Notes: generated by a model from the letters alone, not told the origin. DNA of 17,118 nucleotides from an uncultured Synechococcus sp. (GCA_913050105.1 CAJWZN010000015.1:1-17118); one strand, 5' to 3'; shown: positions 1 to 6,764, numbered from the stretch's first letter. Made by a program: numbers and translations.

Positions 1-825
1 TTTCCATCGGCTGCCGATCTGCACACCGCTGACTCTGGAGTAGACGATCGGTCCGCGTCTGCCTCGAGGGGTTGGCTTGTGCTCCTTGCGACTGAGTGTT
101 CCCTGATTCAGCAGAGCGTTCCACTTCTGATCGCTGGGGGCTTGATGGCCCGCACCGTGAGAGGCGAGTGTTGCAAGTTGCACCGGCCCTGAGCTGTGTA
201 ATCGCAGCTGAAGATTGCGTCCGTTCAACAGAGGATCGAGGCCTTGAACGGGAATCGGAAGTTGCATCAATCGCGTTGCTGCTCCCGGCTGGAGCGTCCA
301 GTGGCGAGATGTCAGTTCAGAAGCACGTCTTTGACGCAGCAAGTCGCCGGCTACCCGACTGCCAGGTCCGGCAGCAACGATCACCGTCGTCTCGCGCATC
401 AGTGCCGGAAGCGGCAGGAAGGGAGAAGCCGTCTGCCCTTTTTGGGTGGCCTGCGACAGGGAAGTGCTGCCTTCGAGGAGCGTCACCTCGACAGGTTCAT
501 CCCCTTGCGGTGCCATGAGCAGCGCCAGCCAAAGGGTGGATTCGAGGCTGTCGTCGTTACCGGCATACACGTGATGACTGAACAGGTCGAAACGGCCGCT
601 CAGGGTGACGTTGATGGATGCTTCACCTCCGGCTTCAAAAGTGGAGAACAGGATCCCTTCCTGCTCGATCAGCTCCGGATTGTTGTCGTTGACCATGAGC
701 ACTGCATCCAGCTGACCTGGCAGCGGGAGAACGCGCTGATCTCGTCGAAAGGGCTCTGCCAGAGCAGGAGACACGAGCAGCGACAGGCTGATCAGCGCTG
801 CCCTCCAAACGAGTGACTGGATCAT
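1..825 (-). CDS. DUF3370 domain secreted protein (3' end beyond window)
   Basis: I translated this frame by hand from the reverse complement. It is open from an ATG at 825 to the left edge, giving 275 residues with no stop. The N-terminus is a clear signal peptide: a hydrophobic stretch around residues 5-20 ending in a PALA cleavage-type sequence near residue 23. The mature part begins RRDQRVLPLPGQLDAV and continues with NDNNPELIEQEGILFSTF and GRFDLFSHHVYAGN. These look like the cyanobacterial DUF3370 family as I remember it, whose function is not established. The ATG overlaps the stop of the upstream serine hydrolase as ATGA, so the two are probably translationally coupled and both products would act outside the cytoplasm. 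The C-terminus is outside the window. Family assignment is from memory of the motifs; that the frame is coding is much surer. Confidence 0.82.
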   Translation of the reverse strand, partial: MIQSLVWRAALISLSLLVSPALAEPFRRDQRVLPLPGQLDAVLMVNDNNPELIEQEGILFSTFEAGGEASINVTLSGRFDLFSHHVYAGNDDSLESTLWLALLMAPQGDEPVEVTLLEGSTSLSQATQKGQTASPFLPLPALMRETTVIVAAGPGSRVAGDLLRQRRASELTSRHWTLQPGAATRLMQLPIPVQGLDPLLNGRNLQLRLHSSGPVQLATLASHGAGHQAPSDQKWNALLNQGTLSRKEHKPTPRGRRGPIVYSRVSGVQIGSRWK

Positions 826-1937
826 GGAGCTTGGAATGGGGCTGAAATCGGTTGAAGGTGGGGAGCCATCGCCTTCGCCATAGAGCGAATCAGATTGGTG
901 GAACGGGGGTCGTTAAAAGGACCTTTCACCAGGAATCCAGCAACGGCTCGGCGGCCATCCGGCATTTCAATCAGGCCTGCATCGGCATAAGCGATGCCAA
1001 TGTCTCCTGTTTTGTTGAGAACCCTGTAACCCTTTCGGGCCAAGCTGCTGTCGGGCTCACCCTGAGCACCCCCCAGGCCCTGCATAAGACCGGTTGGAAG
1101 GAGCGTGTTCGTGACGGAAGTCTCCATGACTTGGCGGAACAGATCCCTGCTTCGTTGACTCAGAAAATCACCGCTGTCGACCAAGGCGATGCTGCGGCTC
1201 AGGTCATGGGCGCTGGTGGTGTTGGTGCCATCCAGATCGGGGAGCCAGTTGTTGATCACGGTGGCCGGCAGACCAAGGCTGCGGAAGCGTTCGTTCACCA
1301 CTTGCTGACCTCCGGCGCGTTCAATCAGCAGATTGGTGGCTGAGTTGTCGCTGATGCGAATCATCTCCGTGGCGACCTCATAGGTCGGGAAACGGCTTCC
1401 AACCGGCCTCGAGGCCATCCAACCAGCACCGCCTCCAACCAGTTCCTCAGTCAGCTCCAGCGGCTCATTCCAGAACAGATCCTGAGCATCGATGCGTTCG
1501 AGGGATGCCAAAAGGACTGGTGTCTTGATCGAGCTTGCTGCCGGCATCGGCCGGTTGGCATTGAGCTGTGCGTAACGTCCATCGTCGAGGATCAGAAGGT
1601 AGGCACTCGCCATCAGATCCTTCTGAGACGCTGCGATCTCACGCCAGCGGCTCGAAAGAGCCTTGATCTCTGTACTGGGTTGAAAGGATTTCCCGACAAG
1701 TTTCTGCTGTGGCGTTGAAGTCGACGCGCCGTTCTCTGTTGACCCGGAAGGAAGGCCGACCTGGCGTTCCAGCCAGGAAGGGAGTTTGAGGGTCTGGCGT
1801 CGCACGTCTGGAGCAAACCAGCGCAGCATCGAACCTGTCAGCAGGCCAAGCCCCACTCCCATTACCAGCAAACGGACCAGCAACCGCATCGGGGATCCCC
1901 AGCTCAGGGGACGTCGGGAGGGTCGGCTGCTGGACAA
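822..1937 (-). CDS. Membrane-anchored serine hydrolase, class A beta-lactamase-like
   Basis: This is a 371-residue penicillin-recognising serine hydrolase. An Arg/Ser-rich N-terminus precedes one hydrophobic segment at about residues 18-36, probably an uncleaved anchor with the enzyme domain outside the cytoplasm. Three active-site motifs are visible in the right order: SSIK (S135-K138), SDN (196-198) and KTG (309-311). Where class A beta-lactamases carry the omega-loop Glu (WEPELN), this protein reads WLPDLD, so the deacylating Glu appears to be replaced by Leu232 and the loop looks short. It may therefore be a peptidase or penicillin-binding protein rather than a true beta-lactamase. The start is TTG at 1937, the first start after an in-frame stop. 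An ATG at 1889 behind a GGGGA stretch would remove 16 residues and keep the anchor. The gene lies 27 bp after trmJ and overlaps DUF3370 by 4 bp. Confidence 0.88.
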   Translation of the reverse strand: MSSSRPSRRPLSWGSPMRLLVRLLVMGVGLGLLTGSMLRWFAPDVRRQTLKLPSWLERQVGLPSGSTENGASTSTPQQKLVGKSFQPSTEIKALSSRWREIAASQKDLMASAYLLILDDGRYAQLNANRPMPAASSIKTPVLLASLERIDAQDLFWNEPLELTEELVGGGAGWMASRPVGSRFPTYEVATEMIRISDNSATNLLIERAGGQQVVNERFRSLGLPATVINNWLPDLDGTNTTSAHDLSRSIALVDSGDFLSQRSRDLFRQVMETSVTNTLLPTGLMQGLGGAQGEPDSSLARKGYRVLNKTGDIGIAYADAGLIEMPDGRRAVAGFLVKGPFNDPRSTNLIRSMAKAMAPHLQPISAPFQAP

Positions 1938-1964
1938 GCGCCTGGAAACCGGATGGAGTTGAGG

Positions 1965-2678
1965 TTAGGTGTGTTTTGAGTTCATGGCCCACCTGAGCTG
2001 GCGGACCATGCCGCGAAGCATGGCGATTTCCTCTGTCCTGCTCGAAGCGCGATGCAACAGATCACGCACTTTTGCCATCCTGGCCTCGCGGGTGTGAGGC
2101 AAAAGAAAACCGCATTCCAACAGCAGATCAGCGGCGTCTTCGATCAGTCCAGAGAGCTGAGCTGGCGGCGCCGGATCAGGGCTGCAATCAGCATCGGAGG
2201 GTGTCGTGCTTGCGAGTCGGGCTATGTCATGCAGCACGATGGCGACGGCGTGGGAGAGGTTGAGGGAGGGATAGCTCTCACCGCTGTGCAATGTCAGAAC
2301 CCTGTGGCAGATCCGTAATTCCTCATTGGTCAAGCCACGATCCTCTCGGCCAAACACAACGGCAACAGTGCCGTCCCCTGCCATCAACCAGTTGAGGGCC
2401 TGATCGGGCATCTGAAGGGGAATCGAGCCGTGATCGAGTCGACCGCAGGTTGCAACGACCCTGGAGCAGTCAGCGACGGCGGATTCCAATGTTGAGTATT
2501 GAGCAGCGGTTTCCAGGACTGTGCTGGCATGAACGGCCATTAGCAGGGAGTCTTTCCCGGTGGGGTCGCAACGGGGATTAACCAAACGGAGCTGATCCAC
2601 TCCGAAGTTTGCACACAGCCTCGCAACGCTGCCGATGTTCAGCGGGCCAGCTGGCTCAACCAGGACAACAACAACCAA
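1965..2678 (-). CDS. trmJ: TrmJ-type tRNA 2'-O-methyltransferase (SPOUT, TrmH family)
   Basis: This 237-residue SpoU/TrmH-superfamily methyltransferase is predicted to transfer a methyl group from S-adenosylmethionine to a ribose 2'-OH, most likely in the tRNA anticodon loop as in TrmJ. All three SPOUT signature motifs are present: EPAGPLNIGSVAR near residues 8-20, VVFGREDRGLTNEE near 107-120 and SLNLSHAVAIVLHDIA near 138-153. A helical tail follows, as usual for TrmJ. The start is TTG at 2678, immediately after and in the same frame as the cytM stop, and motif 1 begins only a few residues in, so the start cannot be much further downstream. It is probably co-transcribed with cytM and relies on ribosomes finishing cytM. 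The superfamily is certain; the exact RNA target is inferred from resemblance to TrmJ. Confidence 0.92.
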   Translation of the reverse strand: MVVVVLVEPAGPLNIGSVARLCANFGVDQLRLVNPRCDPTGKDSLLMAVHASTVLETAAQYSTLESAVADCSRVVATCGRLDHGSIPLQMPDQALNWLMAGDGTVAVVFGREDRGLTNEELRICHRVLTLHSGESYPSLNLSHAVAIVLHDIARLASTTPSDADCSPDPAPPAQLSGLIEDAADLLLECGFLLPHTREARMAKVRDLLHRASSRTEEIAMLRGMVRQLRWAMNSKHT

Positions 2679-3068
2679 TCAACTCAGTTGGTGTAGATGA
2701 CTCAAAAGATCTGCCATGGCTTCCGGCGCCATCTGAAAGCTCGGCATTGGGGGAGTTTCTCCGCTGACGATCTGATGGATCAAGTTCGGATCACGCATTC
2801 GCTGGCCAACTCCGACGAGTTGCGGAGCAAGCAGACCCTGCCCGGCAAGGCCATGACATCCGGCGCAGTTGATTCGGAACAGCTGGCCTCCATGGTCGGG
2901 ATCTCCCCGAAGTTCAAGCGTGGCCTTGATGTAGGGATCCTGATGAGCACTGTTGATGACCCAGAGCAGCAGCACAGCACAGGCAGAAGCCGCCAAAACA
3001 ATGAGCGCCGCAATCAAGCCACGGCCGCCGTCGCGTTGTTCTGCTGCAGTTGATGTCGGCTCGCTCAC
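2679..3068 (-). CDS. cytM: Membrane-anchored c-type cytochrome, probable cytochrome cM
   Basis: This is a 129-residue small c-type cytochrome. One transmembrane segment at about residues 18-38 is followed by a single haem-attachment site CAGCH (C68, C71, H72). A probable axial methionine is M108 in ETPPMPSF. The hydrophobic segment is probably a retained anchor because there is no clear cleavage site. Size and arrangement fit cyanobacterial cytochrome cM, a low-abundance carrier linked to respiratory electron flow and stress, although a generic class I cytochrome cannot be excluded. The start is GTG at 3068, giving a normal N-terminus. It is divergent from petG across 56 bp and directly abuts trmJ downstream. 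Confidence 0.87.
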   Translation of the reverse strand: MSEPTSTAAEQRDGGRGLIAALIVLAASACAVLLLWVINSAHQDPYIKATLELRGDPDHGGQLFRINCAGCHGLAGQGLLAPQLVGVGQRMRDPNLIHQIVSGETPPMPSFQMAPEAMADLLSHLHQLS

Positions 3069-3124
3069 TACAAGGGAATAACCGTGGGAGAATTGTGGCT
3101 GATCTTGTTGAACGACGCGACCCC
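3069..3124. promoter_or_regulatory. Divergent spacer between cytM and petG
   Basis: These 56 bases must hold the 5' signals of cytM on the minus strand, and of petG on the plus strand unless the petG promoter lies inside cytM. I see no clear -35/-10 pair and no strong Shine-Dalgarno site for either gene, so this is called by position only. Confidence 0.35.
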
Positions 3125-3238
3125 ATGATCGAACCTCTGCTGTGCGGCATTGTTCTGGGTCTGATCCCTGTCACTCTTCTCGGACTGTTTGTCGCTGCTT
3201 GGAATCAATATCGCAGGGGTGGTGCCCTTGGCGGCTAA
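3125..3238 (+). CDS. petG: Cytochrome b6f complex subunit PetG
   Basis: This 37-residue single-span membrane protein is a small peripheral subunit of the thylakoid cytochrome b6f complex. It begins MIEPLLCGIVLGLIPVTLLG, which closely matches PetG from cyanobacteria and chloroplasts, and ends with the usual basic/glycine tail QYRRGGALGG. Length is standard for PetG. The frame is open further upstream to a GTG/ATG near 3050, but that extension is antisense to the start of cytM and unlike PetG, so the ATG at 3125 is preferred. No strong ribosome-binding site is visible. The last 68 bases lie antisense to the end of rsmD. Confidence 0.96.
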   Translation: MIEPLLCGIVLGLIPVTLLGLFVAAWNQYRRGGALGG

Positions 3239-3788
3239 GCAGCAACAAGCTGCTGCTTCCATAACTGCGCTTGTCGGTGAGAATCCACGAGGGTCCAACA
3301 TCCAGAGTTGCTTTGGATCTGTGTTCACACACGACGATTCCGTCTGGGTTCAGCCAGTTTTTTTGACTCAGAGAAGCCAGAACGCTTTTATATAAACCGC
3401 TGTCGTAGGGGGGGTCGAAATAGATCACGTCAAAAGGAGTTGAACGCCAGCCTTTTCGTAACCACTTGAGCAGATCAGAGCGAACAACCGTTACTTCAAT
3501 GTCGCTGTTGAGCGCCCCCACGATGGTTTGAAGGTTGCGTTCGCAGATTTGTGTGCAGCGGAAGTCTTGATCGATGGCAGTTACGGCAGCAGCTCCTCGT
3601 TCAATGGCTTCGCAACCGATGACACCACTGCCGCAGCAGAGATCGAGCCAGCGACTGCCTTTCAATCGTGGGGCCAGGATATTCATCACTGCTTCCCGAA
3701 CTCTGGATGTCGTGGGACGGGTGTTCAGGTTTGGGGGGCTGATTAATCGCCGGCCAGTGGTGAGACGAAGTTGCCCTGATGCCTTCAT
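3171..3788 (-). CDS. rsmD: 16S rRNA (guanine-N2)-methyltransferase RsmD
   Basis: This 205-residue Rossmann-fold methyltransferase should modify guanine 966 (E. coli numbering) of 16S rRNA. Motifs in order are RPTTSRVREAVMNIL near residues 24-38, the S-adenosylmethionine site LDLCCGSGVIGCEAI near 48-62, and the catalytic DPPY at 125-128. I chose the ATG at 3788 because it overlaps the hisH stop as ATGA. The frame extends to 3827, but that would add 13 atypical residues lying inside hisH. After the last beta-strand (SSSLLLLSR) a polar tail of roughly 20 residues is encoded entirely on the antisense of petG, and it may be a lineage-specific extension. The gene is probably translated as part of a trxA-hisH-rsmD transcript. 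Confidence 0.93.
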   Translation of the reverse strand: MKASGQLRLTTGRRLISPPNLNTRPTTSRVREAVMNILAPRLKGSRWLDLCCGSGVIGCEAIERGAAAVTAIDQDFRCTQICERNLQTIVGALNSDIEVTVVRSDLLKWLRKGWRSTPFDVIYFDPPYDSGLYKSVLASLSQKNWLNPDGIVVCEHRSKATLDVGPSWILTDKRSYGSSSLLLLSRQGHHPCDIDSKQRQTVREE

Positions 3789-4426
3789 GGTTCGAAGGGG
3801 GCGCCTCGATTGAGCCATTGGAGCCACTGCTTCAACAAGGCACTGCCGTCGTCAGACGACTTCTCGGGGTGGAACTGGCAAGCGCCAAGTCTGTTCTGCC
3901 AAACCATTGCTGTGATGTCCTGATCGCCAAACCGTGTTGTCGCTGCCAATGTCTCCGGCTGCGCTGGAACGGCGGCGTAACTGTGAACGAAATACATCCA
4001 CGGCGCAGGCTCCTGATCGTTGAGCAATGGGCTCGGATGCTTCCGATCCAGTGGAGCCCACCCCATGTGAGGGATTCGTTCATCTTGATGATCGGGGAGT
4101 CGCTCCACGTGGCCTTGGATCAAGCCAAGGCCATCGAGGCGACCTTCGGAGCTGGACTCAAACAACAGCTGGAGTCCCAGACAAATTCCCAGCAGTGGTT
4201 TGTCGTCGTTGGCCCAGCCCAGCAAATCGGGAATCAAGCCTGTGGAGCTCAGATTTTCCATGGCTGGATCAAAGGATCCGACCCCGGGAAGAATCAGGGC
4301 GTCACAGTTGTGCAAGTCATTGGAGGATTGAACCCGTCGACAAGGCTGTGACAACCGTAAAAAAGCAAACTCCACGGAGTGGAGATTGCCCATGCCGTAA
4401 TCGATCAGGCCGAGTTTGAGCCCCAA
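3785..4426 (-). CDS. hisH: Imidazole glycerol phosphate synthase glutaminase subunit HisH
   Basis: This is the glutaminase partner of HisF in histidine synthesis. It hydrolyses glutamine and delivers ammonia to the cyclase. With the chosen start it has 213 residues, a usual HisH length. The class I amidotransferase triad is visible: Cys82 in GICLGLQLLF, and His186 and Glu188 in CQFHPEKS. The N-terminal GLIDYGMGNLHSV and the YFVHSY segment are also typical. The frame is open to 4513, but I place the start at a TTG (4426) because AAAGGAGG lies 8 bases before it and the family begins just there. The extension would overlap trxA. The gene lies 31 bp after trxA and overlaps rsmD by 4 bp. hisF is not in the window. 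Confidence 0.94.
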   Translation of the reverse strand: MGLKLGLIDYGMGNLHSVEFAFLRLSQPCRRVQSSNDLHNCDALILPGVGSFDPAMENLSSTGLIPDLLGWANDDKPLLGICLGLQLLFESSSEGRLDGLGLIQGHVERLPDHQDERIPHMGWAPLDRKHPSPLLNDQEPAPWMYFVHSYAAVPAQPETLAATTRFGDQDITAMVWQNRLGACQFHPEKSSDDGSALLKQWLQWLNRGAPFEP

Positions 4427-4434
4427 TCCCTTGG

Positions 4435-4442
4435 CCTCCTTT
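4435..4442 (-). promoter_or_regulatory. Strong Shine-Dalgarno site deciding the hisH TTG start
   Basis: On the minus strand the sequence AAAGGAGG is followed by an 8-base spacer and TTG at 4426-4424. This is the clearest ribosome-binding site in the window. It explains why hisH can use a weak start codon. Confidence 0.75.
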
Positions 4443-4457
4443 CCACTCAGGCTTGGA

Positions 4458-4781
4458 TCAGAGGTACTTCGAGATGGTCCCTGACAATGTTGCTTTGGGA
4501 ACTGCTCCCACAACGGTGTCGACCTTCTGCCCGCCCTTGAAGACCATCAGTGTGGGAATACTGCGAATGCCGTATTGGCTTGCGACGTTCGGGTTTTCGT
4601 CGGTATTCAACTTGAACACTTTGATCTGACCATCGAACTCCTTGGCGATCTCTTCAACGATTGGAGCAACCATCCGACAAGGGCCACACCAGGGAGCCCA
4701 GAAATCAACCAATACAGGAACGTCGCTCTGGAGGACGTCCTGCTCGAAAGAGGCGTCGGTGACCGCAGCGGCGCTAGACAT
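4458..4781 (-). CDS. trxA: Thioredoxin (m-type-like)
   Basis: This 107-residue thioredoxin is a general dithiol-disulfide reductase that in cyanobacteria links photosynthetic reducing power to target enzymes. It has the active site WCGPC (Cys32, Cys35), the cis-proline in SIPT (Pro76), and VDFWAPWCGPCRMVAP in the standard context. The ATG at 4781 gives a normal family length. The frame stays open for another 54 codons to 4943, but that stretch runs through the hairpin region behind guaB3 and is unlike any thioredoxin, so it is not taken as coding. hisH follows after 31 bp. Confidence 0.96.
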   Translation of the reverse strand: MSSAAAVTDASFEQDVLQSDVPVLVDFWAPWCGPCRMVAPIVEEIAKEFDGQIKVFKLNTDENPNVASQYGIRSIPTLMVFKGGQKVDTVVGAVPKATLSGTISKYL

Positions 4782-4881
4782 ATGAGCGAAAAGATTTTGT
4801 GAGAACCTAGCAATATCAGGCGGAGCCAGCACATTCAGCTGTGTCGCTGATGGGAACTGTGATGCTTGCGCCCGGAATAAT

Positions 4882-4902
4882 GAAAGCCCGAACGCGCCGG
4901 GC
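4882..4902 (-). terminator. Possible intrinsic terminator after guaB3
   Basis: Read on the minus strand, GCCCG pairs with CGGGC around a 7-base loop and is followed by TTTCATT. Stem and T-run are both short, so this is a modest candidate. It lies between guaB3 and trxA, where a transcript end is expected. Confidence 0.4.
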
Positions 4903-4908
4903 AGTGGT

Positions 4909-4950
4909 GTGTGAGGAGTGTGTGGGCCTGAACCCGCACACACCTCACAC
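4909..4950. repeat. 18-bp inverted repeat downstream of guaB3
   Basis: The arms are GTGTGAGGAGTGTGTGGG (4909-4926) and CCCGCACACACCTCACAC (4933-4950), separated by the 6-base loop cctgaa. Sixteen of 18 positions are perfectly complementary. On the plus strand one of the two exceptions would be a G-U wobble. It begins 10 bases beyond the guaB3 stop. It lacks an immediate T-run, so it could be a transcript-end stabiliser or a terminator working with the smaller hairpin at 4882-4902. Confidence 0.75.
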
Positions 4951-4960
4951 TAGTCGTGAA

Positions 4961-6124
4961 TCATTTGCCCATCCCTAGGTGCTGGGCTTTTTGGTACACC
5001 TTCCCTTCCGTCAACAGCGACGGGGCTACGACGACCTCCACGTTCTGCATGTCGCGGATCGTGCGGGCCCCAAGGGTTCCCATGGATGTCTTTAGACAGC
5101 CCAGCAGATTGTGAGTGCCGTCGTCCAGCTTGGCGGGTCCACGCAGGATGCGTTCCAGGGATCCCGTGCTGCCGACCTTGATCCTTGTGCCACGAGGCAA
5201 TACAGGACTTGGGGTTGCCATGCCCCAGTGGAATCCCCGGCCGGGTGCCTCTTCAGCACGAGCGATGGGTGATCCGATCATCACAGCATCTGCACCACAG
5301 GCGATGCACTTACAAATGTCGCCGCCTGTCACGATGCCGCCGTCAGCAACGATCGGCACATAACGGCCACTTTCCTGCTCGTAATCAGCCCGGGCAGCTG
5401 CACAGTCGGCGACTGCAGTGGCCTGGGGAATACCTACGCCCAGCACTCCGCGGGAGGTGCATGCCGCACCTGGTCCGATGCCAACCATGACCCCCGCCGC
5501 GCCGGCTCGCATCAGCTCCAGGGCTACTTCATAGGTGACGCAGTTGCCCACGATCACAGGAACACCCATGTCCCGACACAGGGCTTCAAGGTCCAGAGTC
5601 TCCTGACCATCAGGGCCGATGTGATTGGTGGAAACCACCGTTGCCTGCACAAAGAAGAGGTCAGCGCCCGCTTCAGCGATGGCTTTGCCAAACCGAAGAG
5701 CGGCAACGGGAGTGCCACTCACAGCAGCGATCCCTCCTTTTGATTTGATCTCCTTGATTCGCTGCCGGATCAATGCTTCCTGGACGGGTTGGCTGTATAT
5801 CTCCTGCATCAGAGGGACGAATTCGTCTTTCCCGACAGCAGCAATCTTGTCCAGAACCGTGTTGGGATCTTCGTAGCGGGTATGAACTCCCTCAAGATTC
5901 AGCACTCCAAGTGCTCCGAGCTCTGACAGGCGAACGGCCATTTGCACATCCACCACGCCATCCATGGCACTGGCAATGATTGGAATGTCCCTCTGAACAC
6001 CTCCAATGGTCCAGGAGGTATCCGTTATTTCAGGGTCAACTGTTCGCCCACCTGGAACAAGAGCGATTTCATCAATTCCATAGGCCCGGCGAACGGTCTT
6101 GGAGCGTCCGAGCTGAATGTCCAC
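4961..6124 (-). CDS. guaB3: GuaB3-family IMP dehydrogenase (no CBS domain)
   Basis: This 387-residue TIM-barrel protein belongs to the IMP dehydrogenase/GMP reductase superfamily. The catalytic loop GIGPGAACTSRGVLG contains the nucleophile Cys222. The phosphate-binding segments VADGGIVTGGDICK and ADAVMIGSPIARAEEAPGRG are typical of GuaB. The barrel is uninterrupted, with no CBS (Bateman) pair, which together with the length points to the actinobacterial/cyanobacterial GuaB3 subgroup. IMP dehydrogenase makes XMP for GMP synthesis; to my knowledge a cyanobacterial GuaB3 has been reported to have this activity. The start is GTG at 6124. The gene follows the CAAD protein by 55 bp on the same strand and is followed by an inverted repeat. 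Confidence 0.95.
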   Translation of the reverse strand: MDIQLGRSKTVRRAYGIDEIALVPGGRTVDPEITDTSWTIGGVQRDIPIIASAMDGVVDVQMAVRLSELGALGVLNLEGVHTRYEDPNTVLDKIAAVGKDEFVPLMQEIYSQPVQEALIRQRIKEIKSKGGIAAVSGTPVAALRFGKAIAEAGADLFFVQATVVSTNHIGPDGQETLDLEALCRDMGVPVIVGNCVTYEVALELMRAGAAGVMVGIGPGAACTSRGVLGVGIPQATAVADCAAARADYEQESGRYVPIVADGGIVTGGDICKCIACGADAVMIGSPIARAEEAPGRGFHWGMATPSPVLPRGTRIKVGSTGSLERILRGPAKLDDGTHNLLGCLKTSMGTLGARTIRDMQNVEVVVAPSLLTEGKVYQKAQHLGMGK

Positions 6125-6179
6125 CGCACTGCTGATCAGGACTCATCAAGCTACCAATCAGCATGCTGATGGCTGAGCA

Positions 6180-6764
6180 TCAACGCCCAGCAAACTGACT
6201 CCAACGGTCTTGAACTGTCTGGAAAACTTTCTTCCTTTCACTGGATTTGACCAGTTTGCGGACGGAGAAGTTGGCGACGGCGACGATGCCGGCGAGCTCC
6301 AGCAATCCAGGAGCCAGAGGAACAGCTGCAATCGTGCGAAGGATGCCGCTGTAAACCTGCAGCACAAGGATCAGCACGATCAAGGCAATCAGGATCTGTG
6401 CCGGCAGTTTCACTTGCTGCCACAGCACGGAAAGCTGGTTGTCATTGATCCAGGCCTGAACTTTCTCCTGCAGGAGGCTCCATTCGCCGCCTTCGCCAGT
6501 TGTGCCCGCTGGGATGGTCACAGTGGATGCGATCACTGGGTCAGGAGTTGGCTCCGGAGCAAGGATTGGTTCAGGAACAGAAGATTGTTCAGGAACAGGA
6601 GATTGCTCAGGAACAGAGGTTTCCGGACTTGATGCTCTTGTTGGATCCGAAGGTGTTGTTGTTGGATCGGTGCCGACTGTTGGGTCTGCTGTGGGCGCAG
6701 GAGTCGGGACAGGGGTGTTGATGCCGTTTACGACGTCGGAATTGGAGTCGTCGGTCGGTCCCAT
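6180..6764 (-). CDS. CAAD/CURT1-type thylakoid membrane protein
   Basis: This protein of about 194 residues has two parts. Residues 1-90 are disordered, rich in Pro, Thr, Glu and Ser, with PVPEQS-type repeats. Residues 95-194 form a CAAD domain: an amphipathic helix, two close transmembrane helices (about 121-143 and 147-167) joined by TIAAVPLAPGLLELAG, and a basic C-terminal helix. CAAD domains occur alone or attached to aminoacyl-tRNA synthetases in cyanobacteria. The plant relatives CURT1 bend thylakoid membranes, so a thylakoid-shaping or anchoring role is inferred. The ATG at 6764 is chosen; a GTG directly before it (6767) is equally open. It is divergent from gyrA. Confidence 0.88.
   Translation of the reverse strand: MGPTDDSNSDVVNGINTPVPTPAPTADPTVGTDPTTTPSDPTRASSPETSVPEQSPVPEQSSVPEPILAPEPTPDPVIASTVTIPAGTTGEGGEWSLLQEKVQAWINDNQLSVLWQQVKLPAQILIALIVLILVLQVYSGILRTIAAVPLAPGLLELAGIVAVANFSVRKLVKSSERKKVFQTVQDRWSQFAGR
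6570..6623. repeat. Three 18-bp tandem repeats inside the CAAD protein gene
   Basis: Units ttcaggaacagaagattg (6570-6587), ttcaggaacaggagattg (6588-6605) and the more diverged ctcaggaacagaggtttc (6606-6623) lie head to tail. They encode the six-residue periodicity around SVPEQS/PVPEQS in the disordered part. Units of 18 bp keep the frame, so copy number can change without breaking the gene. Confidence 0.85.

Noticed and set aside
244..816. Open plus-strand frame of 190 codons opposite the DUF3370 gene
   Set aside because: The minus-strand frame has a signal peptide and family-like motifs and is coupled to the upstream gene. The plus frame has a low-complexity Arg/Gln-rich translation typical of an antisense shadow.
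3789..3827. 13-codon extension of rsmD
   Set aside because: The ATG at 3788 forms the ATGA coupling with the hisH stop, and the extra residues overlap hisH without resembling RsmD.
3779..4351. Plus-strand frame of 190 codons across hisH
   Set aside because: It is the reverse of the HisH amidotransferase core, and its translation resembles no family I know.
4427..4513. 29-codon extension of hisH into trxA
   Set aside because: A strong Shine-Dalgarno site precedes the TTG at 4426, and the family begins at that point.
4782..4943. 54-codon N-terminal extension of thioredoxin
   Set aside because: It includes part of the inverted repeat and hairpin region, has a Pro/His-rich sequence unlike any targeting peptide expected here, and the ATG at 4781 gives the exact usual thioredoxin start.
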